DNA from: Trichaptum fuscoviolaceum
Lineage: Eukaryota > Basidiomycota > Agaricomycetes > Hymenochaetales > Trichaptaceae
Assembly (NCBI GenBank): GCA_910574455.1
Contig: CAJSYZ010000004.1
Span: 3,730,599 to 3,794,598, forward strand
Direction of reading: 5' to 3'
Length of the DNA stretch: 64,000 bases
The notes under the pieces are model-generated. The model was not told where the DNA came from. It searched no databases and saw only the letters and a list, made by a program, of their open reading frames with translations. Position 1 is the stretch's first letter. Every line of letters starts with the position of its first letter. The position numbers and the translations under genes are program-made. Shown here one piece after another: positions 10,963-22,882 of the stretch.

Positions 10963-12215
10963 ATGTTCAGCTCATCAGCGTTGACGAAGACATCGTTGCC
11001 CGAGACGGAGACGCTGAAGTTCGTGTCGAGCGGGAAGGTCCGCGATCTGTATGAGGTGAAGGACACCAACACTGGCGAGGAGTATTTGCTCTTTGTTGCA
11101 TCGGACAGGATATCTGCGTTTGATGTCATATTGAACAACGTGAGTCTCCAGCACTCTCTTCTCGGGAAGCTCTGAGCTAAACACAGAAATGCATATATGC
11201 AACCTATGCACGAACTTCCGGCACTGCTTCATGACTCGATCTCGCAGGGAGTACCGGGCAAGGGAAAGCTCCTGACACAGATATCTATCTTCTGGTTCAA
11301 ACGACTGCAATCGATCATCGAGAACCACGTTGTTGCATCTTCGCCAGAAGAGTTCCCACCGGGTGTGCGTTCGCAAGTAGAAGCGTACTGGGCGGACACA
11401 CTTGAAGGCCGAACACTCCTTGTACGGAAGGCGAAAGTCGTTAAGCTTGAGGCCATCGTAAGAGGATATCTCACTGGTGCGTTGTTTATCAGCTCGATTT
11501 CTACCTCTTGGACCATAGCTAAGATATTGATTTTTCAAAGGATCCGGATGGGCAGAATATAAGAAGAGCAAGACTGTTCATGGAATTTCTCTGGCAAGAG
11601 ATTACATCGAGAGCTCTAAGTTCGATGAGCCGCTATTTACTCCATCCACGAAAGCCGACCAAGGAGAGCATGACGAAAATATCTCCCCCGAACGCGGTAC
11701 GCTCTAATTATCATTACGATCATAAGCTGCTCGGACTTAAACGTATTATTCGGAATACATTAGCAAAAGAATTACTGGGAGAGGATCTATACAACGCCGT
11801 CTCCTCAAACGCAATCGCGCTGTACAAAGAAGCAGCGTCTTACGCACTTTCACGAGGACTCATCCTTGCCGACACGAAATTCGAGTTCGGATTAATCCCA
11901 GCCTCGTCGTCGTCCCCGACCTCTCCTTCCCCGACACTTACAGTCGACTCCACGCCATACAAGCTTATTCTCATCGACGAAGCCCTGACGCCAGACTCGA
12001 GCCGCTACTGGTCCGCCGCGGAGTACGCGGAGGGCCGATCACAGTCGTCGTTCGACAAGCAGTTCCTCCGCGACTGGTTGACAGCGCATGGGTTCAAGAA
12101 AGGCTTGGAGAGCGGTCCACCTGGGCATGAAGGTGAAGGGTGGAGCATGACGGACGAGGTTGTTGAGGGAACGAGGGAGAGGTATGAGCAGGTCATAAAG
12201 CTGTTGACTGAGTAA
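10963..12215 (+). CDS. ADE1: SAICAR synthase (phosphoribosylaminoimidazole-succinocarboxamide synthase)
   Basis: Catalyses the ATP-dependent ligation of aspartate to CAIR in de novo purine synthesis. Exons: 10963-11139, 11248-11476, 11541-11696 and 11764-12215. Family motifs appear in order: [11 protein letters not shown] (ATP-binding strand), [72 protein letters not shown] (signature), and [12 protein letters not shown]. The protein is about 337 residues, slightly longer than yeast Ade1 (306), partly from a Ser/Pro/Thr insertion near 11905-11945. It is the fungal monofunctional form, not fused to AIR carboxylase as in animals. The first intron ends at 11247 (CTCGCAG), chosen because it yields the conserved NNG(V/I)PGKGK joint. 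The start ATG at 10963 is the first in frame. Confidence 0.93.
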
Positions 12216-15200
12216 GAAGAGAAGGGGATGAAAGGCATAGTAACCGGGAGGGGGGAAAGGATTGCTACTGGTAAGTCATTCGATAACTCTGGCATGCATT
12301 GCAACAGTTCTCAAAGTAAAGGCGTCCTTTAGTTTTTGTCCTGAATCGCCCTTTTCCGTACCATATGCGATGAAGAAAGATCTACCGCGCTTTTCAATGA
12401 GCATTCGAAAAGAAGGTTGCACAAGTTGATACATGCTGTGCTGAAGTACAAGATAACCATATCACCTGGTTTCGATTGGACAAGAGACATTGGACAAGAT
12501 ACAAAATCATACAACCCTGCCGTTGTGTTACACCAGGATATCCTTTATTGATTAATAGCATGCGGCTTAACCCCGCTGAAGATCTCCATTGAAGTACTTC
12601 AATAGAAACGCTGGGTAAATACATGTGCACGACTTATTAAGAGAATGAACGGAACATGGGTATAAATTTGCAGTAGCTCGTTGCCTTGAGGTGTTACTAG
12701 CACGTCATCTTTGTAGCTGCTAGCATACTAGTAAGTACATCGTCGGTGATCGGAAGGATCGTAGAATGTCAGTATTGAAGAAGTCATTGCCACATGTGTT
12801 GACTTTATACATGTACATATAAACCAGGATCAACGATGTGCACTGATGCTCTCTACTTCCGAATCACCTTGTACTTGTCCGTAATATGGAAGTTAGAAGG
12901 TTGATGGCATCAGAAGCGCGTGCCAGTGAATTTTAGATGCGGTACGGTATTTGCGGGAACCCTTATGGTCGATCGCTGCTTTTGTTTTGCGAAGATATGG
13001 TGTCCGAGACAGCCGGGCCAGACGTTCATTTCACAGGAAAGTTGATACCAGAAGAGAGGAAGACGGAGAACTTTATGAACCCGGTTATTGAACGAGAACT
13101 ACGTGCAATGCCGGCTGAGCCATGAGAAACAACGTTGGCCTGGGCGAATTGTAGAGTTGGGAAGTGGTGCAGAAGGCCCATAGAATGTCGCAGATCGGGG
13201 ATATTGTTACGAGTAGAACCATAGTCTTCAAAGTTTAGAAGAAACAAGACTGGTGCAGCCGCCGTGCTATCGCCCTGGTGTTATACGAGGCTATTCCAGG
13301 GTAAGACAACACTTCATAGATCATGGGAGGAGAGCGAATCAACAAGACCAGCGATCTTCTCATGAACATGATATGCAAACTTGCCAATTCATTATCCCTG
13401 CGTTTCCTCACACAGGCAATCATAGAAAGTTATCACCTGCGCTCTTGATCCCTTGACGGGTTCGCTGAACGGAGATGAATTCCAGGACGAACGAAGCAAC
13501 AGTGGTGTCACGACCGAGGACAACCATGTTTCATTTCGGTGCTTATTCCCGTCACTTCGACTGGTCGGGAGGCGGAGATGACAGGCGGTACAACTTCACA
13601 AACTACGTCAGAACGTTAATGTGCCTAACACTGGTAGAGTTTGGCGAATGAACAAAGAACCTCGTTTTTGTGGTAGTGGGAGGAGAGGAGATAACGCGGC
13701 CAGGCTTGCTTGTTGGTGGGCGAGTTAGGGCGAAGACGAGCATTCTTGTCCAGGGCTAGCCTGAGATAGTCTGAGTGAGTAGGTTGCGCGTCTGCTGTGT
13801 TCAAGTGTACGGGTTATCGTGAGGGGGGAAGCTAGAAAACTCCAAGCAATCCTGGCCAGTGGTCACCCGATCCTGTGCCCTACGTGACAGCTTGCCATGC
13901 ATAAATCCCGACTCATAAGTAAGACGCGATCGACAATAAATAAGCGTCGGGTACTGAACGTCAGAGGTGCATGTGCGTCTTTTGCTCGGGAGCATACGCG
14001 TCCTCTCACCTTTGACAGGATACTTGAGACGGGGCCAAGATATGTCAAAAAATTCATGGGTCTCAAACGCTAAAGTAGGTTGCATGTGATAGAGCGAAAC
14101 CTTCTGTGACATAGTTCAGAAGTGTAATAAACGTTGAGGTATTACGATTATCTGAGCACGTACTTTTGATATTCAACCGTGATCGAACAGCCGTCGTCAT
14201 CCGCAACAGGTCAAATCTATCTTAGGTCCATACGTCTGAGGACAACCAAAATAATTTCCTTTGAACAACACATTTTGATGGGAAAATAAAAGCATATCGC
14301 TCGAAATACTTACTGCAATGCATATTTCACTTCTCGCTTCAACACCTGTACTTTCACGGGCACAACTAACCTAAGGATGGGTGCCGATGACACCCACTGT
14401 GACGGGAACGCGGGGGTCCTTCTGGCAATATCCAAAGTAATGCGGCTGCAAGTCAAAATCGATGTAAGACACATTGTTTTCTTAACGAGTGTCATTTATG
14501 AGGTTATACCCAAGGAGATACCATGTAGGGATTGCCCCGTAGCCGAAAAGTGACTAGAATCCATGGATTGGCATGTCAAGGAGACCTCTGCGACCCTGTG
14601 GCCTTGTCGCAACTCTCGTTCCCGTCGTTTCGGCCATCCCAGTATCAAGGAGAATCTTGAGAGATCGAAATATCCTACAACAAATTATTGTAGGAGATGC
14701 TCGTTGTCATGGCCTCACGACGAGCTGAAATACACAAAATTCGGACTTTAAGAGATGCAAGAATATGGGACAACGTTGAAGTTAGACAAGCAGATACAAT
14801 AGACTCACCTCGCGCTCTCGGCCCTCAACAAGGTTTGTCAACGTCCCTCAACGTGAACCTGCCATGATCGTCAATAATCAATATATCTACCCTGCTCGTG
14901 TCATCTTCAACTGAGACATTCGAATTTCACATAGCTTTCTAACCGCCTCATCGCCGAGTTTCTATCCAGCTATATTGCATGTTCTTCCCACCATTTGATA
15001 GGGATCCGGGAGCAAGAGGGTGTGCCGGCACCGGGAAGATCGCGGGTATAGCGTGGTGTACCTGCTACCTCTGGGCAAATGTTAGTCTTGCTCTCTCAGC
15101 CGACAAATGGGTCTTAAAACATACGATAAATGTGCCCATTGACACGCACACGAGCATTCTGAAAGCGAGAAATGAGAATTGATCCGGGGGGAGAGAAAGA

Positions 15201-15634
15201 ATGGTGGTCGTGACGAACGTAGATCCAGATTTGGAGATAAAGTTTGGCTTGTGTCGATGGCTGGCTAACTGCGGCCATATTCTCACATCGTCAATCTATT
15301 GAAGGCTGGCAGCCTTGCAAGGCTCCTGCTTCTCACCACTCACCCCCTTCCCCTTCGACGCCATCTGCATCCCTTCTCCAGACTTAGCACTTATCTTGAC
15401 GCCCGGCTGCACCCCTCCCGTACATCTGCCTCGAACGCGTACAGCACACTGAACACACTTAACATACGAACACACTTACCAGCTTGACCTAAGGATCACG
15501 AAGCATATCTTGGATACTTATCGCATACATACAATCGGGTCTACTTGGGAGGGGACGGGCTGTGGAGCTCAAAGAATAAAAATCAAGCCATTGACGGGGT
15601 GGGGACTGGCCTAACTCATACGCAGACATAGGTC
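12216..15634. other. 3.4 kb without a recognised gene
   Basis: From 12216 to about 13780 I see only short frames in all directions and no family. From about 13800 to 15280 the minus strand reads like a spliced gene in pieces, listed separately. A small hairpin (CCTACAA ... TTGTAGG) lies at about 14670-14698. The last 300 bp before the OPT gene are pyrimidine-rich on the plus strand, as is usual for fungal promoters. Confidence 0.45.
13800..15278 (-). other. Coding-like spliced tract, product unknown
   Basis: On the minus strand an ATG at 15278 opens a frame that runs into a well-formed intron at 15071-15124 (GTATGT donor, ACTAAC branch point, CCCAG acceptor) and continues in frame. A second frame running through 14564 crosses an intron at 14481-14521 without a phase change and continues through ENNVSYIDFDLQPHYFGYCQ to a TAG at about 14387. 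A 155 bp gap between them reads VEDDTSRVDILIIDDHG. I recognise no family and could not join the pieces without stops, so this is either a decayed gene or one whose splicing I misread. Confidence 0.3.
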
Positions 15635-18600
15635 ATGATTCTACAACGATTCTACGAGACGTGTGTCCCTTCTGCTCCTCCTACCGTCTATCCTTTCTCA
15701 AGCGTCTAACTACAGTGCTACGAGATCCTCACAAAATTCGACTGATAAAAAGTCTGACGGTGAACTTTCCATCCTGGATATCAAGCTCGACGACCTCGAA
15801 ACTAGCCATGGGCAGTTTCCCCCGCACGACTCGGAGACGATAGCTACGGTAGGCCGGTCCACAGAGTTGACACAGCATCTGGTAGTTAAACTATGAGCTT
15901 TAGAACATCGTCTCGCGCGAGTCATTAGTGGGGGAGGACCCGTATGATGAAGACTACTTTGATGACCCCAATCTAGAGGACGATGTGATTCGAATAGGTG
16001 AGTAATCTGCAAAGCTTATTGCCATCTCTTGCACTGACGAGTGCTGCAAATCTTAGAGGACGACTCGCCATATCCAGAAGTACGGTGTGCTGTATCTAAC
16101 ATCGACGATCCCGAAATGCCGGTCAACACGCTACGAGCGTGGTGTCTGGGTATTATATGCGCAATCATCTTTCCCGGTCTCAATGTCTTCATGCACTTTC
16201 GATGGCCGTCCGTTGGCATAGGTCCGGTGAGTGCTCTCTATTTCACATACTCTTCCGGCCCCGGCGCTGATCGAGTGATATGCGCGACAGCTGGTGGCTA
16301 TCCTCCTATCTTATCCCATTGGGAGGCTATGGGCGCGCTTCGTCCCCGACAAGACATTATTTGGAGTCCGGTTAAACCCAGGTCCATTCACCGTCAAGGA
16401 ACATGTCATCGTCACTATCATGGCCTCCGTTGGTGGAAAATATTCTTATGCAGTGAGTATATTGATGCATTCTTCGTGCCAGAGATAGTACTACACTAAC
16501 GATACTTTACAGACCGACATAGTCGCTGTCCAAAGGGTATACTATAACCAGGAATTCAGCTTCATCTATCAGTGGATGTTGGTGATGTCGACACAGCTCA
16601 TCGGATTCTCGATAGGCGGCATTTCGCGTCGATTCTTAGTTACCCCGCCATCAATGAGTGAGTTCAACTCTTGACATCACGCTGTCTCGGTATCCCTCGA
16701 CTCCAGATACCTGTCCGGCATTCTCTATGTCTATTCTTAGAATGTTTAGCTCATGATTGATTCCAGTATGGCCGGCCAATTTGGTAGTATGTGCTCTGTT
16801 CAACACTCTCCATTCTCAGGAGTATGTGGGGATCGGCAAACGGGGCGGCTGGTCGAGGGAACGTTTCTTCGTCATCTGCCTAGCTGCAGCGACTGCTTAT
16901 TGTGAGTTTCCATGACTCCCCCAGAGCCAATGTCTAAATTCTGGTACGCTCCAGACTTTTTCCCGGGCTACATCTTCACCGCTTTATCCATGTTCACCTG
17001 GGTCTGCTGGATCGCTCCCAATAACAGTACGTATATCGAGTACTGATTTACGCTGACGCTTTTCTGATGATGCGATGACCCGTCTCTTCTCACCCAGATG
17101 TGAGTTTTCTTTCTCCCGACAGAAGCGAACTCATTCTCACGCTTTGTTTAGGTACTCAAGCAGATGTTTGGGTTCGTGTTTTGTGCTGATCATCACGTCG
17201 ACCATATGGATACTAATATTCCCGAAGATACTCAAGTGGCATGGGGATGTCCATTTTGACGTTCGATTGGGCGCAGATAGCCTATATTGGCAGTCCGTAA
17301 GTGTTCTTCTTCGCTTCGCCTTCTTTGTAATGGAAAACTTACGTTGGTCTGTTCAGACTGGCTACACCTTGTAAGGGGGATCATATTGACATTTTTATAT
17401 ACCGAAATCTAATTCTACAATCAAAGGGTGGGCGGCGGCTAATATTACCACAGGATTCATTATATTTTATTGTAAGTCATGTCCATCTATTTGGCACAGT
17501 TTTTTGAATTAATTTGAGTGTTTTAAGGGATATTAACACCCATATTATATGTAAATGCATATTTTAACCTTCATTTGAGACATCTCTGAAGGTTTTTTTT
17601 TCAGTATAAGAATGTATGGCACAGCCAATTCATGCCGCAAGTCCTTCTCTTATATAAGATTCGTCCGAGTCAAGTCTGACATGCATTTTTTTTAAGGATC
17701 ATGTCTCGAATGGCTTTCGATAACACGGGAAAATTTTACGATGTGAAAAGAATTCTTAATGACGACGCAACTCTGAATATGACTGAGTACAAGGCGTACA
17801 GTCCGCTCTACCTCCCGTAGGTCCATGCCCAAAAGAACTTGAAGTAAATATGTGCTCATATGCGCTTTGAAGGACTTCGTTTGCTATTTCATACGGTTTA
17901 GGATTCGCCAGTATAACCGCAACACTTATGCATACCTTTTTGTATCTCCGTAAATCGATCATGTTGAGGTTCCGGGGTGGCATAGTAGAGCGTCCAGATA
18001 TTCATGCGAGACTAATGTCGCACTACAAACAAGGTGAGCGGCAATAAATTCTGGATGCCATTATTCCTCGACATTCCTAAATTTCTCTTCCCTCGAAACA
18101 GTTCCTGACTGGTGGTATCTGACGATGTTTGGTACGTGGCTTCTTACTATGTCGATCAAATTTGTTTCTGACCTACGATCATAGTAATCACCTTCGTATT
18201 TGGAGTTGTCAGCATTGAAGTCTGGCCAACAAAAATGCCCATATGGGCTCTTGTTTTGGCGCTTCTGGTCGGCTTCTTGTACACCGTACCTATTGGTATT
18301 ATCCAAGCCATCACGAACCAGCAGATAGGCTTGAACGTGGTGACCGAGCTAATTGTTGGCTATGCCCTTCCCGGGAGACCCATCGCGATGATGCTGTTCA
18401 AGGTTCAACTTCTCCCTGTATCGCTGTTTATTTGAATAATTTACTGACCAGCTTCTCATAGACTTGGGGGTATATTGTGGGTTCACAATTTCGAACTGTT
18501 ACTCATGGAACTTATGCTCATTTTGTTATGTTAGGGTGTATACCAAGCATTGAAGTTCACGTCTGATTTCAAACTCGGCCATTACATGAAGGTACCTCCA

Positions 18601-19746
18601 AGACCGATGTTTTGGTGCCAGGTAGTCGCAACAATCATAGCTGGAACCGTGAACCTTGCTGTACAGGCGTGGATGTTGTCCAACATCGGTGAGCCTTCTT
18701 ACCCGTTGCTTCGCATTGTATTGTGTCTTATAACATTTTTTCTCAGACAAAATCTGCGATCAACATCAGGTCGACAAGTTTGTTTGCCCGGACACCTCCG
18801 TGCGTAGCCTCTATTGACCGTTTATGACAAAATCGACGTTGAATTTGATCCCTAGGTTTTCTTTACCGCTAGTGTAATTTGGGGTGTGATTGGACCCAAG
18901 AACCAGTTCTCCAAGGGACAGACATACTAGTATGTGATATACTTATAATCTAATTGTTGACAGTTCCTAATATCGCTTCACAGTCGTGCGTTTAATGCAA
19001 GAAAGTTCACTGAATTCAGATATCTAATCCCACAGTTACGTTTTAGCACTCATGTTTTTCTTCATTCTTGGCGCTATCTTACCACTGATCGTTTGGCTCC
19101 TTATGAAACGATTTCCCAATAGCTTCCTTCGATATGTCAAGCAAGTTGACGTTGCATTCCTACCATATTTTCAAAACTAACGGAACCCTGTGTACGCAGT
19201 GTCCCACTTATACTTGGCGGAACGAGCCTCAGTCCACCAGCGACTGCAGCTAACTACGTACCTTGGGCCATCGTTGCGTTCATTTTCCAATACATGATCC
19301 GAAGGCGATATTTTTCGTGGTGGGCGAAGTACAACTGTACGATCTCTTTTGTCTACCCAACTAACACTGTAGGGGCTAATACTTTCTTTTCGTTGCCTAG
19401 ATGTCCTATCTGCTGCACTTGATTCCAGTGTCGCTATTGGGTCATTGATTATTTTCTTCTGGTATGCGTCCAAATTCCTTATTCATCCATTACCAATGTG
19501 CTCAACCATGAATTTTGACGTACAGTCTGGAATATCCAAATAATGGGGCTATCGGCTTGAATACAATCCAGTCGTGGTGGGGGAATACAGTCTACAAGAA
19601 TACGGCTGACTGGAATATGGCCTCCGTTCAGTCTGTAGCTAATGGCACGACCTTTGGGTATGTACTCCAACACATTTACTCCCCGTTCAACGATATGGAC
19701 GTAGTCGCTGACTTCCGTTCTATCTATCAGGCCAGAAGTATGGTAG
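15635..19746 (+). CDS. OPT-family oligopeptide transporter
   Basis: A proton-coupled importer of small peptides or peptide-like siderophores in the plasma membrane (PF03169 family; Isp4/Opt-like). The gene is split by about twenty introns into a product of about 900 residues with a dozen or more membrane segments. The start at 15635 is joined by a 55 nt intron (15661-15715, CTAAC branch) to an acidic cytosolic N-terminus. Family motifs follow: NIDDPEMPVNTLRAWCLG, NPGPFTVKEHV, QLIGFSIGGI, WVCWIAPNN, GMGMSILTFDWAQIAYIGSP, FDNTGK, KAYSPLYLP, PDWWYL, GIIQAITNQQIGLNV, ELIVGYALPGRPIAMM, FTSDFKLGHYMKVPPRPMF, NYVPWAIVAFIFQYMIRRR, and a GPEVW end. Two splicing oddities are listed separately: a 2 nt exon at 17098-17099 and a GC-AG intron at 17637-17696. 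With them every segment joins in frame, so the gene looks intact. Confidence 0.92.
17098..17099 (+). other. Inferred 2 nt micro-exon of the OPT gene
   Basis: The upstream exon ends in phase 1 after CCC AAT AAC A, before GTACGT. The next recognisable exon starts in phase 0 at 17152 (GTACTCAAG). Joining them directly breaks the frame. The dinucleotide AT at 17098-17099, preceded by CACCCAG and followed by GTGAGT, supplies exactly the two bases needed. It keeps the family spacing between PNN and Q(M/L)FG. Confidence 0.6.
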
Positions 19747-22700
19747 TCCCTTGCGGCACGTTCTTTACGATCGGCATCCTCAAGAAGCTTAACGCTCGAT
19801 GTATTTCAAAGCCGCCGCCTTGCCACGTCCACATTCTGCCGTAATGCCTTCTTCATTATCAACGGTGTCTGCACCCGCGCATACTTCCTGCTATCACCTC
19901 ACATCCTTAAACCTTCCCGCCGCATCCTTACTTTTCCGCCTTGGATATTCTTTCCTCCATCGCTGTCCCGGCTTGCGTTGCCTGGTAAGACTCGATAGCC
20001 CGTACTACATCCCCATCCCTATTACCCTCTTCTATTCCTCTTGGTTTTATCTATGGTCTATGCCCATTTGGTTTATATCTTGTGGTACCAATGTACTGAC
20101 ATCTACCCCTTGCTCATCTTCGTCTTGCTTCTCATCTCACGGCTTTGTTATGTTTTTAATGTTAGATCTATTACGTTGTCTACTGTTGTATTTTGTACAC
20201 TGTTCATCTATATCTCATTTGTACTCTCTGGCATGTTATCGCATAACGATCTCGATGTTCATATACCTTTCTACATCATCATGTGAAACACTCATCTTGG
20301 TCCCTATCTCTATAGTCATTTTCTTTATCCCTAAATCTTTTTTATGTTGTGTGGCCTACAATAGGAATGGATATGTTTTCTGTTTACTAGATGACTGATG
20401 CATCAGATCACACGACCTTCTCTTGCCTCCACTGAGGGTCGTGCTTGAAATTTTAGTACGCAGGTCTGTGTCGCTTTCATATAGACTGAATCGGATCCCT
20501 CGGCGCCCCCACCAAGTGACGCAAGCCCGCTGCGGGAGCACATGTTCTGTGCGGGGGGACGACGAATCGGAGGTACACACATGTGTACGCTCGCACACTA
20601 TTGGAGAGGGCATGATATCAGTCTTTCGCACCGTGACCATGCGCGCGTAACTCACCACTCGCCGTTATACGGCGCGCTTAAGTCGGAAGAAGAAGTCTTT
20701 GCTTGGGCCTCGAGCAACTCATCCCGATTCCTAGCGATGATTACAAACGTCTACTCGCTTGAGCAACTGTTGACATCCAGACGCTTACACACCTGCACAA
20801 GTCGCCCAAGAGCGCACCAGATTGACACATAGAGTCTGCGGCCTTTGTGAGCGGTATGATTGCGCCTGCATGAAATGAACTCAATCAGAGAGGAAATCTA
20901 GTTATTGTAGGTCAAGTATGAGGATCCCGAGGATAGAGATGGTCATTGAACGTCCGAGGAAGTCCATGTAAACGGTTTGTCCAGACTTCTTCCTATCCTG
21001 ACTTCATGGGTCGGGAAATGAGCAATCGAAGGCAGCACCTTCTTCCGAAATGGTTCAAGCTGATCTGATGATCGTGATTTACACCAGTCAGCCCACAGGG
21101 AGAAAGAGAGGTTAGAAGAAGTGAATACTTTAAGTTTAAGTTGAGAGCGACTCGGACATCTCGGCCATGCGAACGGGTTCATATGACTGATGAACCCAAA
21201 TGTGTATCCAATTTTGGCGACAGGCCGAACGGCGATCGTGTGTTCGGACCACGGCCCCTCGGGCGTGTACATTGAATGAATTGAAGGAAGGCTGTTAGTC
21301 GAAGGAAACAAATTGAATTCATATGCGTATTCCCAGTATATGTCAAGGTTTGCTTTTTCGTCTGCAGATGCTGTTGTTTTAGTTTTACACGAAGCAGACC
21401 AAGTAAGCAATACTCACAGATACGAGACGGAGGTTAGTACCCGGAGAGTCGCTTAGTGATGCCCATGCAAGTTGATGTCAACGTGAAATAAAGTGCAAAC
21501 CCTCAAGAGATCAGATATTTCGGAATGATTCTCTCTTCTTGCCGCACCTTAATAAGACTCTGTCATATGAAGATATATTTCAGGCAGATCCGAGTATTTG
21601 AGAGTCCAGAAGCACAGTCAAAGTTTCTCGCCTTTGTGGTGCGGGGTCTTTGGGCGGAAAGAGATCGAAGAAAAGAAGTTTATAAAATGCACTTGCGTAC
21701 CTGTCGGTAGTATCTAGAGTGTTTAGACTGTAAAGATAAGATATGGCTTCGCCTCGGCGCTGTGCCTCCGTGCGATTAATCCTAAAGAAACATAAGTGAC
21801 AGGGTAAACCGGGGTGTGCAATGGGACAAGGACGTCTTTATTCGAGTATTCTATACGCCCTATGCCATCTAGCAATAAATCGGAGACGAGAATTCATGAA
21901 CGGAGCCAGTCCACGATATCCGAGTCGAAGTAGAGTTTGTTCTTCCAGAGGTGCGGAATGATAAAGATATTTCTTTAAACACATCGGCCAGGCACAAAGC
22001 TGTACGAGTCTTGGACTTGCATAGTCTATGGTGGTGGTAATTGTAAGATGAAGATGAGCAACGCAGGGGCCGGATTAGAGAGTGGGACAGTGACACGGTC
22101 TTGTTTCAAGACATGCGCTGCTCCCAAATTGAGTGTCGTTCAACTCGCTGAGTATATTGTGAATACATAAAGAAGACTCTTCATTGATTAGATGACGAAA
22201 TACTTACCTGCCGTCAATGATGTCTGTGCCCATTACTTTGTGCTATGTGGATGTCCATCTCACACCAAAGCTCCATATCGGTACGCAACCTCCTGAAGGT
22301 GGCCGCAGTGGTAGGTGATAGACATCCGTGACCATGATAACAGAAAGAATGAGACACACCGACGTATACACGAGAAGGATAAGCCACTGGGCCAGCCCAC
22401 TGGCAGTGGCTGGAGACCAAACAGTACAAAACCGTCAGCCCGTCAGCCGAGCGAGTTTCAGCTCCTAAGTTCAGGCTGATCTAGTGGCTGACTGACCTCA
22501 GCGGCCTGAGGTCGAGGTTGGAAGTGGATGCTATTATGTATGTAGTGCAATGTTTTGTGTATTGTTGAGCCAGGCACTGAGTAAGGATATACCCGCTGTT
22601 ACTAGTAGCGTGGGCGAAGCTCTCAGGCTCGCGGAGTCCCGGGGCAGCTCGAAGACGTGCTTATTCTTCTCAACCACACTCCAAGAGGACTACGACTCTA

Positions 22701-22882
22701 TATTGCAACTATTAAAGTGTCAGCCATCTGAAGTGGGGGACAGGGGGAAATCCAAATGAATGCAAATGATATGATACAGACTTGGTTACAAACAACGATG
22801 CGACTTGTGAATAATCTATGTTACAATAATAATAAAGCAGGGGAAATGGGTAACCCCCATAATACAATGCAAGCTTCTTTCG
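19747..22882. other. 3.1 kb without a recognised gene
   Basis: 19750-20400 is T/C-rich 3' flank of the OPT gene, and its open frames are compositional. A palindrome-like GTACACACATGTGTAC lies near 20573. A minus-strand frame at 20943-21410 (155 codons) and a plus-strand frame at 22550-22759 (69 codons) are the longest others. Neither matches a family I know. Confidence 0.4.
20943..21410 (-). CDS. Hypothetical ORF, 155 codons
   Basis: An uninterrupted minus-strand frame of ordinary composition with no recognised domain, signal peptide or membrane segment. It has no conserved neighbour. Length alone is weak evidence in this genome, and the frame contains a TTTAAGTTTAAG tract resembling the hexamer repeat at 2088. 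It may be a fragment or a chance ORF. Confidence 0.2.
   Translation of the reverse strand: MLTWSASCKTKTTASADEKANLDIYWEYAYEFNLFPSTNSLPSIHSMYTPEGPWSEHTIAVRPVAKIGYTFGFISHMNPFAWPRCPSRSQLKLKVFTSSNLSFSLWADWCKSRSSDQLEPFRKKVLPSIAHFPTHEVRIGRSLDKPFTWTSSDVQ

Noticed and set aside
19799..20398. 199-codon plus-strand frame downstream of the OPT gene
   Set aside because: Its T/C-rich composition yields a Cys/Leu/Ser-rich translation without a family. It overlaps the expected 3' UTR.
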